This document shows positions 33,243 through 41,664 of a DNA stretch of 64,000 nucleotides, piece after piece. How positions within the stretch are numbered: position 1 is the first letter of the stretch; every line of letters starts with the position of its first letter. The notes beneath the pieces are model-generated. The model did no database searches and was not told the origin of the DNA. It was given only the letters and a program-made list of their open reading frames with translations. Position numbers and translations under genes: made by a program. Origin of the DNA: CAWDVK01 sp963805715 (GTDB taxonomy: Bacteria > Actinomycetota > Actinomycetes > Streptosporangiales > Streptosporangiaceae); NCBI GenBank assembly GCA_963805715.1, contig CAWDVK010000007.1, positions 248,001-312,000 of the forward strand. The letters run 5' to 3'.

Positions 33243-33467
33243 CTACAGGTTGCCGAACCCGATTCGCCGCGGCTCGGTCCCGCCCAGCTCCAGGTAGGCG
33301 ATCTTGTCGGCCGGCACGAGAACCTTGCCGCCCTTGTCGTCCTGCACGACGAAAACGGTGCCATTGCTGACCGCGCTGGTCAGCGCCTGCTCGACTTCCT
33401 CGAACGAGGAATTGGTCTCCAGGACTATCTCGCGGGGCACGGACTGAATTCCTATCTTGACTTCCAC
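33243..33467 (-). CDS. DUF3107 protein
   Basis: 74 residues from GTG 33467, which follows GGAGAGGAGCGCC. The sequence VEVKIGIQSVPREIVLETNS and KVLVPADKIAYLELG matches the small actinobacterial DUF3107 family (ATP-binding-protein neighbours, function unknown). A longer form from 33485 is possible, but homologues start at the chosen GTG. It lies next to a TetR gene, the usual neighbour. Confidence 0.88.
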   Translation of the reverse strand: MEVKIGIQSVPREIVLETNSSFEEVEQALTSAVSNGTVFVVQDDKGGKVLVPADKIAYLELGGTEPRRIGFGNL

Positions 33468-33560
33468 GGCGCTCCTCTCCAGCAATCGAGGCTAGCCTGC
33501 GGTCGCCAGGCGAGATAGGAGCCAGAGCTGCTCACTGCTACGCCGCGAGCGAAAAGCCGG

Positions 33561-34181
33561 TCAGCTCGTCCGTGGCCAGCCGCTGATCCCGCGCCAGGCG
33601 AGCCGGGCCGTGAGCTGCTCCGCGGCGTCCTTCGGGATCTCGCCATCGGTGCTCAGCCAGTACCTGGCGGTCACCTGGGCCATGCCGACCAGCGCCATGC
33701 CCAGCAGGTGCGACTCGGCGTCCCCGACGCCCGCGTCCTCCCGGATGAACTGGCTGACCATGTCGGCACAGTCGCTCAGGGCGCGGTCCAGGCGGGCCCG
33801 GACGGCCGGCTCGTTGCTCAGGTCTGACTCGAAGACCAGGCGGAATGCCTCGCCGGCGCCAGCTACGAAATCGAAGAAAGCCTTGAACGTGGCCGGCACG
33901 CGCTGCTTGTTGTCGGTCGTCGAGGACAGGGCATCGCTGACGATCCTGACCAGTTCCTCGGCACTTTCGTCCAGCAGCGCGAGGTACAGCTCGAGCTTTC
34001 CCGGAAAATGCTGGTAGAGCACCGGCTTGCTGACCCCGGCCTTTTCCGCGATCTCGTCCATGGCCGCCGAGTGATAGCCCTGCGCGACGAAAACGTCACG
34101 CGCGGCGCCCAGCAGCTGCCGCCGCCTGGCCGGTCGTGGCAGCCGGGTGCTGGCCGTCCTGGCCTGCGGCGATGCGCTCAC
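33561..34181 (-). CDS. TetR/AcrR family transcriptional regulator
   Basis: About 206 residues from GTG 34181. The N-terminal HTH is AARDVFVAQGYHSAAMDEIA followed by EKAGVSKPVLYQHFPGKLEL, a textbook TetR domain. The C-terminal ligand domain has FRLVFESDLSNEP and WLSTDGEIPKDAAEQLTARL. In actinobacteria a TetR of this type sits beside DUF3107 with unknown ligand. The start was chosen on homology and a GGAG eight bases upstream. Confidence 0.9.
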   Translation of the reverse strand: MSASPQARTASTRLPRPARRRQLLGAARDVFVAQGYHSAAMDEIAEKAGVSKPVLYQHFPGKLELYLALLDESAEELVRIVSDALSSTTDNKQRVPATFKAFFDFVAGAGEAFRLVFESDLSNEPAVRARLDRALSDCADMVSQFIREDAGVGDAESHLLGMALVGMAQVTARYWLSTDGEIPKDAAEQLTARLAWRGISGWPRTS

Positions 34182-34283
34182 TAACGATCTCCGAACCTCA
34201 TCGTGACGGGCGGCAGCCGGCCGCTTCCCCGATGCAATCCTACGACCGTGCAATCCTACGAGGCGCCGTTGCGGCCGCTCTGG

Positions 34284-34478
34284 CTAGCGATAGCCCTCGT
34301 CCTCATCCTCCTCCACCTCGACCGACTGCTCGGCCACGTCGGCCTCGTTCGCCTCCAGCGGCACGTCCAGTGACTCCCTTTCCCGCTCTTCCTCCTCGTT
34401 GTCCTCCTCGCCGGGCACGGCGTCCTGCTCCTGCTCCCAGGCATCGGCCTCGGGTACTTCCAGGTCCTCGTCGCTCAT
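34284..34478 (-). CDS. small highly acidic protein
   Basis: 64 residues with over 40% Asp/Glu, starting MSDEDLEVPEADAWEQEQDA, with a good ribosome site (GGAGAGG). The VPEADAxEQ motif recurs in small acidic proteins of actinomycetes, some encoded near ku. It is likely disordered; function unknown. It is divergent from ku, with a palindrome between them. Confidence 0.75.
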   Translation of the reverse strand: MSDEDLEVPEADAWEQEQDAVPGEEDNEEEERERESLDVPLEANEADVAEQSVEVEEDEDEGYR

Positions 34479-34555
34479 CTCGCTGCCTCTCCATGCCCGA
34501 TATCGAGCCATCGACGTAGTGCCGGATCGCGGGAAACGGGTAAGCACTGCTTGTA

Positions 34556-34576
34556 CCAGCACCCGATCGGTGCTGG
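34556..34576. promoter_or_regulatory. palindrome between acidic gene and ku
   Basis: CCAGCACC-CGATC-GGTGCTGG is an 8-bp perfect inverted repeat around a 5-bp centre, 60 bp upstream of ku. It may be an operator for the divergent promoter. Confidence 0.45.
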
Positions 34577-34635
34577 AATCCCAGCACGACGTTACGGGAA
34601 TCAGTAGCCGAACTGGAGCCGGGTAGGGAGAGAGC

Positions 34636-35586
34636 ATGCGCAGCATGTGGAAGGGCGCGATCTCCTTCGGCCTGGTCATGATCCCGGTCCGGCTGTATGC
34701 CGCGACCGAGCAGCGGGATATCGCGTTCCGGCAGGTGCACCGCGCAGACGGCGGGCGGATCAGGTTCCGCAGGGTCTGCTCGGTCGACGGGGAGGAAGTG
34801 CCGTACGAGGAGGTCGCCAAGGGGTTCGAGCTGCCCGACGGCGAGATGATCGTGCTGACCGATGAGGATCTGGCCGAGCTTCCGCTGCCGACCACCAAGA
34901 GCATCGAGGTGCTCAACTTCACTCCCGCCGAGCAGCTGGACCCGATCCTGTTCAACCGCAGCTACTACATCGAGCCCGAGGCCACCGGTACCCGCGCGTA
35001 CGCGCTGCTCCGCGATGCCCTGGAGGACTCCGGCAAGATCGCCATCGCCCAGGTGGCGCTGCGGCAGCGAGAGTCACTGGCCACCGTGCGGGCCCGGGAC
35101 GGGGTGCTCGTGCTCGAGACGCTGCTGTGGCCCGACGAGGTCCGCGAGGCCGCCTTCCCCTTCCTGGACGACGACATCGAGGTCCGGCCGCAGGAACTGA
35201 AGATGGCCACCTCGCTGATCGACTCGATGACCGTGGACTTTGACCCGTCGGAGTATCACGACCGGTACCGCGAGGCCCTGCAGGAGGTCGTCAGCGCCAA
35301 GATCGAGGGCCGGGAGGTCCTCCAGCCGCAGAGCGAGGAAGGCGAGGCGGGCGAGCCCAGCAGCCTGGCGGATGCGCTCAGGGCCAGCCTGGCGGCGGCC
35401 AAGGAGGGCCCGCAGCCGCCCCCGCGAACCGCGCGGCCGAAGAAGGGCACGCCCGCCTCGCGTGCCCGTCCGGCCAAGCGGGCGGCCAGCGCCGAGGGCG
35501 GTGCCGACACGGAGTCCGGCGCCAAGCCGCGTTCATCCGGGGCCCGGAGCGCGCCAGCCCGCAAGACCAAGCGAAAGGCCAGCTAG
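34636..35586 (+). CDS. ku: non-homologous end-joining protein Ku
   Basis: 316 residues. The start MRSMWKGAISFGLVMIPVRL then YAAT and the segment FRQVHRADGGRIRFRRVC are the hallmark of bacterial Ku. The core dimer/DNA-ring domain runs to about residue 255. The basic Lys/Arg/Ala tail (ARPKKGTPASRARPAKRAAS ... ARKTKRKAS) resembles tails that modulate DNA sliding. It works with LigD in double-strand break repair; no ligD is in the window. Confidence 0.95.
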   Translation: MRSMWKGAISFGLVMIPVRLYAATEQRDIAFRQVHRADGGRIRFRRVCSVDGEEVPYEEVAKGFELPDGEMIVLTDEDLAELPLPTTKSIEVLNFTPAEQLDPILFNRSYYIEPEATGTRAYALLRDALEDSGKIAIAQVALRQRESLATVRARDGVLVLETLLWPDEVREAAFPFLDDDIEVRPQELKMATSLIDSMTVDFDPSEYHDRYREALQEVVSAKIEGREVLQPQSEEGEAGEPSSLADALRASLAAAKEGPQPPPRTARPKKGTPASRARPAKRAASAEGGADTESGAKPRSSGARSAPARKTKRKAS

Positions 35587-35681
35587 CGGGGGTGCCAGGG
35601 CAGACCGGGTCGCTTCGGAAGGCCGGCCGGGTCCGGCCGCCGGCGGCTAGCAGTTCCGTACTGGCGAGTAGTGTTCTCCGC

Positions 35682-36644
35682 ATGACTGATCCCATCCCGT
35701 CGTGGCCGGGCGAGGCCGTTGCGCTGGATGCCGGCGAGGTCTTCGTCCGCACTGCCCCGGCGCCCGCCGGCGCCGAGCCTGCCGTCTTCGTGCACGGCCT
35801 GGGCGGCTCCTCGCGTAACTGGACCGACCTGATGGGCCTGCTCAGCGAGCGGAACCCGGACAACCCGGCAGCCCCGCCGCTGGCCGCCGAGGCCGTCGAC
35901 CTGCCCGGCTTCGGCTATTCGCCGGCCCGCGCCGACGGCGACTACTCGATCGATGCCGCGGCGTCCGCCGTCATCTCGCTGATCGACAGGCGCGGGCGCT
36001 GGCCGGTGCACCTGATCGGCAACTCCCTGGGCGGAGCCGTGGCCACCAGAGTCGCCGGTCGCCGGCCCGATCTGGTGCGGACCCTCACCCTGGTCTCGCC
36101 GGCACTGCCCGACCTGCGGCCCAGGCTGCTGCCGATCAGGATGGTGGCCTTCTGCGCGCCCGGCGTCGGGCGCTGGGCCCTGGAGCGGATGGCGGGAATC
36201 CCGGCGGCCGACCGGACCGCGCGGACGATCGCCGAGATGTACGCCGATCCCAGCCTGATCCATCCGTCCCGCCTCAGCGAGGAGGTGGCGGAACTCATCC
36301 GCCGGGACGGGCTCGGCTATGCCGGAGAGGTGCTGATCCGCTCTGCGAGGGCGCTGGTGGCCGAGTACACCCGGCGCGGCCCTGCCTCACTCTGGCGGGA
36401 TGCCGCCAGGGTCACGGCGCCCGCGCTGGTGATCCACGGCAGCCACGACCGGCTGGTCAATCCGGTCATGGCGATCCGGGCGGCCCGGGTGTTCCGCAAC
36501 GGGCGGGTCGTCGTGCTGCCCCGCGTGGGCCATGTGGCGATGATGGAGCGGCCGGACCTGGTGGCCAGGGAGATGCGAGGGTTCCTCGCCGCCGTCGCGG
36601 CCGCGGAAGCAGCCCGCGGTCAGCGGGCCCGGGTCGCCAGCTGA
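35682..36644 (+). CDS. alpha/beta hydrolase
   Basis: 320 residues from ATG 35682. The oxyanion loop VHGLGGSSRNW, the nucleophile elbow GNSLGG, an acid near IHGSHDRLVNP and a late histidine in LPRVGHVAMME complete the catalytic set. Homologues across actinobacteria are putative lipases/esterases of unknown substrate. It is followed closely by nagA. Confidence 0.9.
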   Translation: MTDPIPSWPGEAVALDAGEVFVRTAPAPAGAEPAVFVHGLGGSSRNWTDLMGLLSERNPDNPAAPPLAAEAVDLPGFGYSPARADGDYSIDAAASAVISLIDRRGRWPVHLIGNSLGGAVATRVAGRRPDLVRTLTLVSPALPDLRPRLLPIRMVAFCAPGVGRWALERMAGIPAADRTARTIAEMYADPSLIHPSRLSEEVAELIRRDGLGYAGEVLIRSARALVAEYTRRGPASLWRDAARVTAPALVIHGSHDRLVNPVMAIRAARVFRNGRVVVLPRVGHVAMMERPDLVAREMRGFLAAVAAAEAARGQRARVAS

Positions 36645-36670
36645 GCGCGGCAGGTGGCAGGCTGGCCGGC

Positions 36671-38017
36671 GTGAGTCAGCCAGCAGAAGTCCGGGCCGGC
36701 GGTCCGGGCGGGCGGGATGGGCGGGCGGGCGGGATGGGCGGGATGGATAGGCCGGGCGGCCTGGGCGGGCCAGGGCCGGGCGCGATGGGCGCGAACGGCG
36801 GGCCGGGCGGGCCGGAAACCGCACCCGTGCGGATCGCCGCCCCGCAGGTGATCACGGCCGAAGCCGGGGCCCGGATCCTGTCGCCCGGTTATGTCACGAT
36901 CTCCGGCAGCGTGGTGACGGACGTCGGCGAGGGCCGGCCGCCGGCTGCCCCTGACATCGACCTGCCGGACGGGACGCTCGTACCCGGTTTCGTGGACCTG
37001 CAGGTCAATGGCTATTTCGGGGCTGATTTCAGGACAGCGGGGGCCGACGGCTGGGCCGCCGTCGTGCGCGGTCTCCCGGCCAGCGGCACCACCGCGTTCC
37101 TGCCGACCCTGATCACGGCACCGCTCGGCGAGCTGACAGCGACGCTGCGCGCCGCCGCGGCACTGGCGCCCCGGCTTCCGTTTGGAGCGCGGGTCCTGGG
37201 CGTGCATATGGAGGGACCGTTCATCTCGCCGCAGCGCCGCGGCGCGCACAACGCCGACTGGATCATCACCCCGACCCCGGCCGCGGTCGATGCGCTGATC
37301 GAGGCCGCCGGCGGGCTGCTCCGGGTGCTCACCCTCGCCCCTGAGCTCCCTGGCGCGCTGGCCGCGATCACGCAGCTCAGCGACGCCGGGGTGCTGGTCA
37401 GCATGGGGCACAGCGACGCGACGGCGCAGCAGGTCGCGCTCGGCGCGGAGCACGGCGCGCGGATGGTCACCCACCTGTTCGATGGCCAGCGGGGACTGCA
37501 TCACCGGGAGCCGGGCGTGGTCGGCCAGGCGCTGACCGATCCCCGCCTGACCAGCGGCCTGATCGCCGACCTGCACCACGTCTGCGGGCCGGCCTGCCAG
37601 ATTGCCTTCGCCGCCGCGCCCGGCCGGATCGCGATCGTGACCGACGCCGCCGCCTGCGCCGGCATGCCGCCGGGCCGCTACCTCCTCGGCGGCGAGCTGA
37701 TCGAGCTGCCGGCCGGGGACGGCGTGCCGCCGGTGCGGGCCGACGGGACCCTGGCCGGGTCGGCGCTGCGGATGGACACCGGGGTGGCCAACATGGTGAC
37801 GGCCGGGGTCGGTCTCGCGGCAGCCGTGGCGGCGGCCAGCCGGGTGCCCGCCGACCTGATCGGCCGGCCCGATCTGGGCCGGATCGCCCCCGGCAGTGCG
37901 GCTGACCTGGTCTGGCTGGGCCCCGACCGCAGAGCGCGGGCCACCTGGATCGGCGGTCAGCGGATGGAGCCGGGAGCCGCGTACGCGGCCGACGGCGCGG
38001 CAGGCATCGAGAGGTAG
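36671..38017 (+). CDS. nagA: N-acetylglucosamine-6-phosphate deacetylase
   Basis: 448 residues from GTG 36671. The amidohydrolase core has LVPGFVDLQVNGYFGADF, VHMEGPFISPQRRGAHN, VSMGHSDATAQQ and VTDAAACAGMPPGRY, all NagA-typical. The residues after THLF are DGQ where most NagA proteins have NAM. A Gly-rich, low-complexity 45-residue N-terminal extension (GGRDGRAGGMGGMDRPGGLG) is atypical. It deacetylates GlcNAc-6-P to GlcN-6-P, and the SIS protein 8 bp downstream probably acts next. Confidence 0.9.
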   Translation: MSQPAEVRAGGPGGRDGRAGGMGGMDRPGGLGGPGPGAMGANGGPGGPETAPVRIAAPQVITAEAGARILSPGYVTISGSVVTDVGEGRPPAAPDIDLPDGTLVPGFVDLQVNGYFGADFRTAGADGWAAVVRGLPASGTTAFLPTLITAPLGELTATLRAAAALAPRLPFGARVLGVHMEGPFISPQRRGAHNADWIITPTPAAVDALIEAAGGLLRVLTLAPELPGALAAITQLSDAGVLVSMGHSDATAQQVALGAEHGARMVTHLFDGQRGLHHREPGVVGQALTDPRLTSGLIADLHHVCGPACQIAFAAAPGRIAIVTDAAACAGMPPGRYLLGGELIELPAGDGVPPVRADGTLAGSALRMDTGVANMVTAGVGLAAAVAAASRVPADLIGRPDLGRIAPGSAADLVWLGPDRRARATWIGGQRMEPGAAYAADGAAGIER

Positions 38018-38025
38018 CGGAAGGA

Positions 38026-39114
38026 ATGAGCGTGACAGCCGGCGCAGCACGGTCAGGGTCCGGTCCGGGCGGGTCCGCCGCGAGCAGATCGCACATGGGC
38101 CAGGAGATCGCTGAGCAGCCGGCCGCGCTGGCCGCCACGATCGGAGCGCTGCTGCCGCGCCGGGCCGAGATAGCGCGGCTGGCCCGCGATACCCGGCAGG
38201 TTCTGTTCATCGCCCGCGGTACCTCCGACAACGCGGCCGTCTACGGCGGCTACCTGATCCAGTCGCAGGCCGGAAGGCTGGCCACGCTGGCATCGCCCTC
38301 GATCGCGACGACGTACCGGAGCCGCCTGGACCTGTCCGGCGTGCTGGCGGTCGCGCTGTCCCAGTCCGGCCGGACCGAGGAGATCGTCGAGACCCTGGCC
38401 TGGGCCGGGGACTGCGGCGCGCGCACGCTGGCCATCACCAATGGCGCCGGCTCGCCGCTGGCCGAGGTGGCCGACGTGGCGCTGGTCACCGAGGCGGGCG
38501 CGGAGCAGGCCGTCCCGGCTACCAAGACCTTCACCACCCAGCTAGCCGCCCTGGCCGTGCTGGCGCTCGGCCTCGGGGCTGACCTTGACCCGGCTGAGCT
38601 GCGCCGGGTGCCGGACGAGATCGACTCCCTGCTGTCCGGGCCGCTCGACTTCGAGCCCATCGTGGCCGGGCTGGCCGGGGTGCACGGCGCGGTGGTGTCC
38701 GGCCGCGGACTGGCCTACTCGGCCGCTCTCAAGCTCGCGCTGAAGCTGAAGGAAGCCTGCTACCTGCACGCGATGGGGCTGTCCTACGCGGACCTGCTGC
38801 ACGGGCCCATCGCGGTGGTCGACGGCTCCACGCCCGCGATTGTGCTGGCCGCCGAGTCGGGGCCGACGCTGGCCGGCACCGTGGAACTGGCCCGGCGGGT
38901 CACCAGCGCCGGCGCCCGGGCGTACGGGATCGGCGGCGGCCGCGAGCTCGCGGCGGCTTGCTCGTACTCGCTGCCCGGACCGCGGCTGCCGGAATGGCTG
39001 GCGCCGATCGGCCTGATCGTGCCGGGCCAGCTGCTGACCGAGGCGCTGGCCCGGCGGCTCGGGCTGGATCCGGATAGTCCGCGCGGCCTCAGCAAGGTCA
39101 CCCAGACGGGCTAG
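38026..39114 (+). CDS. SIS-domain sugar isomerase/deaminase (NagB-II or GlmS-C-like)
   Basis: 362 residues with two SIS domains and no N-terminal glutaminase domain. Domain 1 has FIARGTSDNAAVYGGYLIQS and ALSQSGRTEEIVETL; domain 2 has VSGRGLAYSAALKLALKLKE and the LHGP loop. The pair nagA-SIS suggests glucosamine-6-phosphate deaminase of the NagB-II type, converting GlcN-6-P to fructose-6-P plus ammonia. AgaS- or FrlB-type activities remain possible. The tail overlaps the convergent SDR gene by 4 bp. Confidence 0.85.
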   Translation: MSVTAGAARSGSGPGGSAASRSHMGQEIAEQPAALAATIGALLPRRAEIARLARDTRQVLFIARGTSDNAAVYGGYLIQSQAGRLATLASPSIATTYRSRLDLSGVLAVALSQSGRTEEIVETLAWAGDCGARTLAITNGAGSPLAEVADVALVTEAGAEQAVPATKTFTTQLAALAVLALGLGADLDPAELRRVPDEIDSLLSGPLDFEPIVAGLAGVHGAVVSGRGLAYSAALKLALKLKEACYLHAMGLSYADLLHGPIAVVDGSTPAIVLAAESGPTLAGTVELARRVTSAGARAYGIGGGRELAAACSYSLPGPRLPEWLAPIGLIVPGQLLTEALARRLGLDPDSPRGLSKVTQTG

Positions 39115-39863
39115 CCCTGCCGGTAGACCTTGTGCTGCGCGGCCTGCGCGCGCGGCCTGAGCACCATCAGGTCGACGTTGACGTGGGCCGGGCGCGTGAT
39201 GGCCCAGACGACGGCGTTCGCCACGTCAGCGGCGGTGAGCGGCTCGGCCACGCCCGCGTAGACCGCCGCGGCCTTCGCCGCGTCGCCGCGGTAGCGGTTC
39301 AGCGCGAACTCGTCGGTCCTGACCATCCCTGGCGCGATCTCGATCACCCGGACCGGCTCCCCGCACAGCTCCAGCCGCAGCGTGGCGGCCAGCCCGTGGG
39401 TGCCGTGCTTGGCGGCCACGTACCCGCCGCCGCCCTCGTAGGCCACGAAGCCCGCGGTCGATGACATCACCGCGATGGTCCCGTCGCCGCTGGCGATGAG
39501 CTTGGGCAGCAGGGCCTGGACCGAGTTCAGCGCGCCGATTACGTTGACCTCGTACATGGCCAGCCAGTCGTCGGCCGAGCCGTCCGCGACAGAGTCCGCG
39601 CCGATCGCCCCGCCGGCGTTGGCGACCAGGACATCACAGCGGTCCAGCGAGGCGGCCAGCTCGTCCACGGCCGCGCGGTCGGTCACGTCCAGCTGACGGA
39701 TGTCCGCCTCGCCGCCCATGTCGGCGATCCGCTCCGCCACCTCGGCCAGCCGGCCGGCCCGGCGAGCCGTCAGGACGACCCGGTACCCGGCCTCAGCCAG
39801 CTGGACGGCCGTCGCTGCCCCGATACCGCTGCTGGCCCCTGTCACCACGGCGATGCGATCCAT
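39111..39863 (-). CDS. short-chain dehydrogenase/reductase
   Basis: 250 residues of classical SDR: cofactor motif TGASSGIGAATAVQLAEAGY, VANAGG, catalytic S and Y-x3-K in SSTAGFVAYEGGGGYVAAKH. A basic pair, ARR, near the second strand suggests NADP(H). YdfG-like or serine/3-hydroxy-acid dehydrogenases share this layout; substrate unknown. Confidence 0.9.
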   Translation of the reverse strand: MDRIAVVTGASSGIGAATAVQLAEAGYRVVLTARRAGRLAEVAERIADMGGEADIRQLDVTDRAAVDELAASLDRCDVLVANAGGAIGADSVADGSADDWLAMYEVNVIGALNSVQALLPKLIASGDGTIAVMSSTAGFVAYEGGGGYVAAKHGTHGLAATLRLELCGEPVRVIEIAPGMVRTDEFALNRYRGDAAKAAAVYAGVAEPLTAADVANAVVWAITRPAHVNVDLMVLRPRAQAAQHKVYRQG

Positions 39864-39940
39864 GCAAGCGATTGTGCCAGGGGCCTTCGGCGGCCTCCGG
39901 GCGGCCTCCGGGCGGCCTCCCGGGCCGCGCGGGCTCCGCG

Positions 39941-40030
39941 AGGAGCGCCGCGGGAGCGGACGGCAGGAGCGCCGCGGGAGCGGACGGCAGGAGCGCCGCG
40001 GGAGCGGACGGCAGGAGCGCCGCGGGAGCG
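39941..40030. repeat. 24-bp tandem repeat, 3.75 copies, upstream of SDR gene
   Basis: Units start at 39941, 39965, 39989 and 40013 (AGGAGCGCCGCGGGAG... with GCGGACGGC ending). They lie in the non-coding space between the divergent SDR and HAD genes, followed by degenerate copies to about 40090. Confidence 0.9.
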
Positions 40031-40090
40031 CCGCGCGGGCGGATGGCAGGAGCGGCGCGGGGAGCGCAGCGCGAGCGCCGCGCGGGCGGA

Positions 40091-40160
40091 CCGCAGCAGC
40101 GTGGATGCGCGGCTACTGTCACTGTTTGCGCAGCAGATGCGCTTTCACGACGTTGGCCGC
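40091..40160 (+). repeat. dispersed hairpin element, copy 1
   Basis: Left arm CAGCAGCGTGGATGCGC, loop GGCTACTGTCACTGTTTGCG and CAGCAGAT, right arm GCGCTTTCACGACGTTG. The arms are partly complementary. The loop is about 83% identical to a second element at 61181-61245. It lies about 70 bp before the HAD gene start. Confidence 0.65.
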
Positions 40161-40232
40161 GGCCCGCGCGGCCGCTACAGACCGGTTAATTCGGCCAGGG
40201 CTATTTGATCTAGCTTCGCTTACCATCAATAT
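40161..40232 (+). promoter_or_regulatory. AT-richer promoter region of HAD-vsr operon
   Basis: The stretch 40188-40232 (TTAATTCGGCCAGGGC, then TATTTGATCTAGCTTCGC and TTACCATCAATAT) is far more AT-rich than its surroundings and directly precedes GTG 40233. The SDR promoter must also lie in 39864-40232. Confidence 0.45.
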
Positions 40233-40982
40233 GTGCCAGAACGCAGCGCAGCGGACGACTCTCAGCCCGGCGCGAAAGCAGCGGCAGGGCGGTTCCGCGG
40301 CCTCATTACCGACTGGGGCGGCGTTCTGACCAACCCGATCAGGGACACGGTGAATGCCTGGCTGCGGGCTGAGGGCATTCTCCAGGACAGCTATTTTGCG
40401 GTGATGCGCCTGTGGATGCGGCAGGCCTATGCCATCGGCCAGGCCGCCGGGCCCATTCACCTGCTGGAACGCGGCGAGTGCAGTGACGAGGATTTCGAGC
40501 GCCTGCTAGCGGCCAGCCTCGTCCGCATCGACGGCCAGCCGGTCTCCGCGGCCGGGCTGCTGACCAGGATGTTCGCGGCGACCGTGCTGGACCCGACGAT
40601 GCCTGACCTGATCCGGGCCGTCCGCCGGGCCGGGCTGCGCACCGCGCTGCTGTCCAACTCCTGGGGCAGTGTCGGCTTCGGCTACCCCCGGCAGATGCTC
40701 AGCGAGCTGTTCGACGCCGTGGTGATCTCCGCCGAGGTCGGCATGCGCAAGCCCGAGCAGCGCATCTTCACGCTGACTGTCGAGCTCCTTGGCCTGCGGC
40801 CGGATGAGTGCGTCTTCATCGACGACGTGCAGGCCAACGTCGAGGCCGCCGAGTCGGTCGGGCTGGTGGGCGTCCACCACGAGGCGGCCAGCTCCACCGC
40901 CGCCCGGCTCGCCGAGCTGCTGAACATACCGCTGCCTGGTTTTGCGCCGAACCAGGAGGCTAGCCAGGTCAGCCACGACTAG
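40233..40982 (+). CDS. HAD-IA family hydrolase
   Basis: 249 residues from GTG 40233. HAD motif I is ITDWGGVLT with nucleophile D27 (the second aspartate of DxD is replaced by Gly, as in YihX/epoxide-hydrolase-N-domain-like members). Motif II is LLSNSW, motif III is R-K in GMRKPEQRIF, motif IV is VFIDDVQANVEAA. The cap is helical. It is probably a phosphatase or dehalogenase-like enzyme. It forms an operon with vsr (11 bp gap). Confidence 0.85.
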   Translation: MPERSAADDSQPGAKAAAGRFRGLITDWGGVLTNPIRDTVNAWLRAEGILQDSYFAVMRLWMRQAYAIGQAAGPIHLLERGECSDEDFERLLAASLVRIDGQPVSAAGLLTRMFAATVLDPTMPDLIRAVRRAGLRTALLSNSWGSVGFGYPRQMLSELFDAVVISAEVGMRKPEQRIFTLTVELLGLRPDECVFIDDVQANVEAAESVGLVGVHHEAASSTAARLAELLNIPLPGFAPNQEASQVSHD

Positions 40983-40993
40983 CCTGGACAGCC

Positions 40994-41584
40994 GTGGCTG
41001 ACTATCCGCGGCCCGCTAGCCCTGGCCGCTCGGCCAATATGCGCGCCAACCGCCGCGTCGACACCAAGCCCGAGCTCGCGCTGCGCCGGGCGCTGCATGG
41101 CGCGGGCTATCGGTACCGCAAGGATTACCGGCTTGACCTGGGCGGGACCAGGGTCAGGCCGGATATCGCCTTCACCGCTCGCCGGGTCGCTGTTTTCGTC
41201 GATGGCTGCTTCTGGCATGTATGCCCGGAGCACGGCACCCAGCCTGCCGCCAACACCTGGTACTGGGAGCCCAAGCTGGCCAGGAACGTCGAGCGTGACC
41301 GGGCCGCCGACGCCGCCCTGACCGCGGCCGGCTGGCAGGTGGTGCGGATCTGGGAGCACGTCTCGGTGGAGGCGGCGATCGCGGCGGTGACCGAGGCGCT
41401 GGCCCGGTCAGGCGGCGCGGCGGCGCCTGCGGTCGCTGACGTGCCGCCGGCGCGCACGGCCGCGGACGCGCCCTCGGCCACTGACCGCCCCCCGGTCACG
41501 GACGGGAAGCCGGTCACGGACGGGAAGCCGGTCACGGACGGCCCCCCAGTCAGGGTCGCGGACACGAGCGGCAAAATTGCCTGA
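40994..41584 (+). CDS. vsr: very short patch repair endonuclease (Vsr)
   Basis: 196 residues from GTG 40994. The Vsr pattern is complete: MRANRRVDTKPELALRRALH, VRPDIAFTARRVAVFVDGCF, WHVCPEHGTQPAANTWYW and a final WQVVRIWEHV. Vsr nicks T:G mismatches left by deamination of 5-methylcytosine and normally accompanies a Dcm-type methylase; none is in this window. The C-terminal 60 residues are a low-complexity tail (DRPPVTDGKPVTDGKPVTDG) encoded by an 18-bp tandem repeat and unlike the nuclease core. Confidence 0.9.
   Translation: MADYPRPASPGRSANMRANRRVDTKPELALRRALHGAGYRYRKDYRLDLGGTRVRPDIAFTARRVAVFVDGCFWHVCPEHGTQPAANTWYWEPKLARNVERDRAADAALTAAGWQVVRIWEHVSVEAAIAAVTEALARSGGAAAPAVADVPPARTAADAPSATDRPPVTDGKPVTDGKPVTDGPPVRVADTSGKIA
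41492..41545 (+). repeat. 18-bp tandem repeat in vsr tail, 3 copies
   Basis: CCGGTCACGGACGGGAAG repeats at 41492, 41510 and 41528 (third copy ends GCCCC) and encodes PVTDGK units. Confidence 0.9.
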
Positions 41585-41664
41585 TCGCGGACGCGATTTC
41601 CGCAGCCATCCGGCCGCGAACCCTGGCACACTCGTGCTCACATTCACCTGCGCTGCGGGGACAT

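Noticed and set aside
40105..40329. MRGYCHCLRSRC reading frame as an independent leader-peptide gene
   Set aside because: Like the related frame at 61192, it runs far into the next gene out of frame without an early stop, so a peptide gene is not established; reported as an element instead.
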